Assembly (NCBI GenBank): GCA_013329135.1
Contig: DUKU01000018.1
Coordinates: 1 to 5,000, forward strand
DNA from: Thermoplasmata archaeon
Lineage (GTDB): Archaea; Thermoplasmatota; Thermoplasmata; UBA10834
Reading direction: 5' to 3'
DNA: 5,000 bases
Of this stretch, positions 4,906 through 5,000 are shown piece by piece. Below the pieces are notes generated by a model. It had not been told where the DNA came from, did no database searches, and was given only the letters and a program-made list of their open reading frames with translations. How positions within the stretch are numbered: position 1 is the stretch's first letter; each line of letters opens with the position of its first letter. Made by a program: the position numbers and the translations under genes.

Positions 4906-4913
4906 AGAAATAG
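4906..4913 (+). promoter_or_regulatory. Possible TATA-like box (AGAAATAG) for tRNA-Ala
   Basis: The only A/T-rich octamer between purB and the tRNA, centred about 31 bp before the first tRNA base. It predicts initiation a few bases upstream, leaving a short leader for RNase P to remove. The short CTTTTCTC at 4919-4926 might end the purB transcript but is weak. Confidence 0.35.
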
Positions 4914-4940
4914 GCCGGCTTTTCTCCCGGACCATCACAG

Positions 4941-5000
4941 GGGCCGTTAGATCAGCGGAAGATCGCTTGCTTCGCAAGCAAGAGGCCGTGGGTTCAAATC
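4941..5000 (+). tRNA. tRNA-Ala (anticodon CGC), 3' end outside window
   Basis: The cloverleaf is readable. Acceptor 5' strand GGGCCGT (4941-4947), T8-A9, D stem GATC/GATC (4950-4953 with 4961-4964) around AGCGGAA, and a perfect 5-bp anticodon stem CTTGC/GCAAG (4966-4970 with 4978-4982). The loop TTCGCAA (4971-4977) places CGC at 4973-4975, reading GCG alanine codons. A variable loop AGGCC, T-stem GTGGG (4988-4992) and T loop TTCAAAT (4993-4999) follow. The sequence stops after one base of the 3' T-stem strand, so about a dozen bases are missing. G3 is present; the partner U expected for the alanine G3-U70 identity pair is beyond the edge. No intron is present in the visible part. T54 (4993) is the position modified by TrmY-type enzymes. 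Confidence 0.93.

Noticed and set aside
4915..4930. CCGG...CCGG hairpin around CTTTTCTC after purB as a terminator
   Set aside because: Stem of only 4 bp with the T-rich part in the loop and no uninterrupted T5 tract; mentioned only as a weak possibility.

Overview
The window looks like a stretch of archaeal chromosome, most likely from a GC-rich member of the Thermoplasmatota (Methanomassiliicoccales or a relative). The archaeal assignment rests on an SRP54 with its RNA-binding M domain, a TrmY-type tRNA pseudouridine-54 methyltransferase, an archaeal coiled-coil protein of the COG1340 type, and TATA-like boxes about 25-30 bp upstream of several likely transcript starts. The lineage call within Archaea is softer; it is inferred from the style of the SRP54 GTPase motifs and the strong G/C bias at third codon positions.

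Layout from left to right: (1) 1-795, the 3' part of a coiled-coil protein gene running in from the left. (2) 796-1097, a 302-bp gap without a credible protein gene. It holds two TATA-like boxes, a strong long hairpin ending in seven T residues (957-1030, a candidate small structured RNA or a leader/attenuator), a 10-bp palindrome and the probable srp54 promoter. (3) 1098-2441, srp54, followed after 2 bp by (4) 2444-3040, trmY, whose ribosome binding site lies inside the end of srp54, so the two probably share a transcript and are translationally coupled. (5) 3032-3406 on the minus strand, a winged-helix regulator that converges on trmY with a 9-bp overlap of coding ends. (6) 3407-3559, a divergent regulatory region with a perfect 16-bp palindrome and repeated TTATC elements. 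(7) 3560-4897, purB (adenylosuccinate lyase). (8) 4941-5000, a tRNA-Ala(CGC) gene cut by the right edge inside its T arm.

Functionally this is mostly core housekeeping: co-translational protein targeting (SRP54), tRNA maturation (TrmY, tRNA-Ala) and purine synthesis (PurB). The less explained parts are the hairpin RNA locus upstream of srp54 and the palindrome between the regulator and purB, which may be the binding site of the regulator itself. No mobile element, CRISPR array or defence system was seen.
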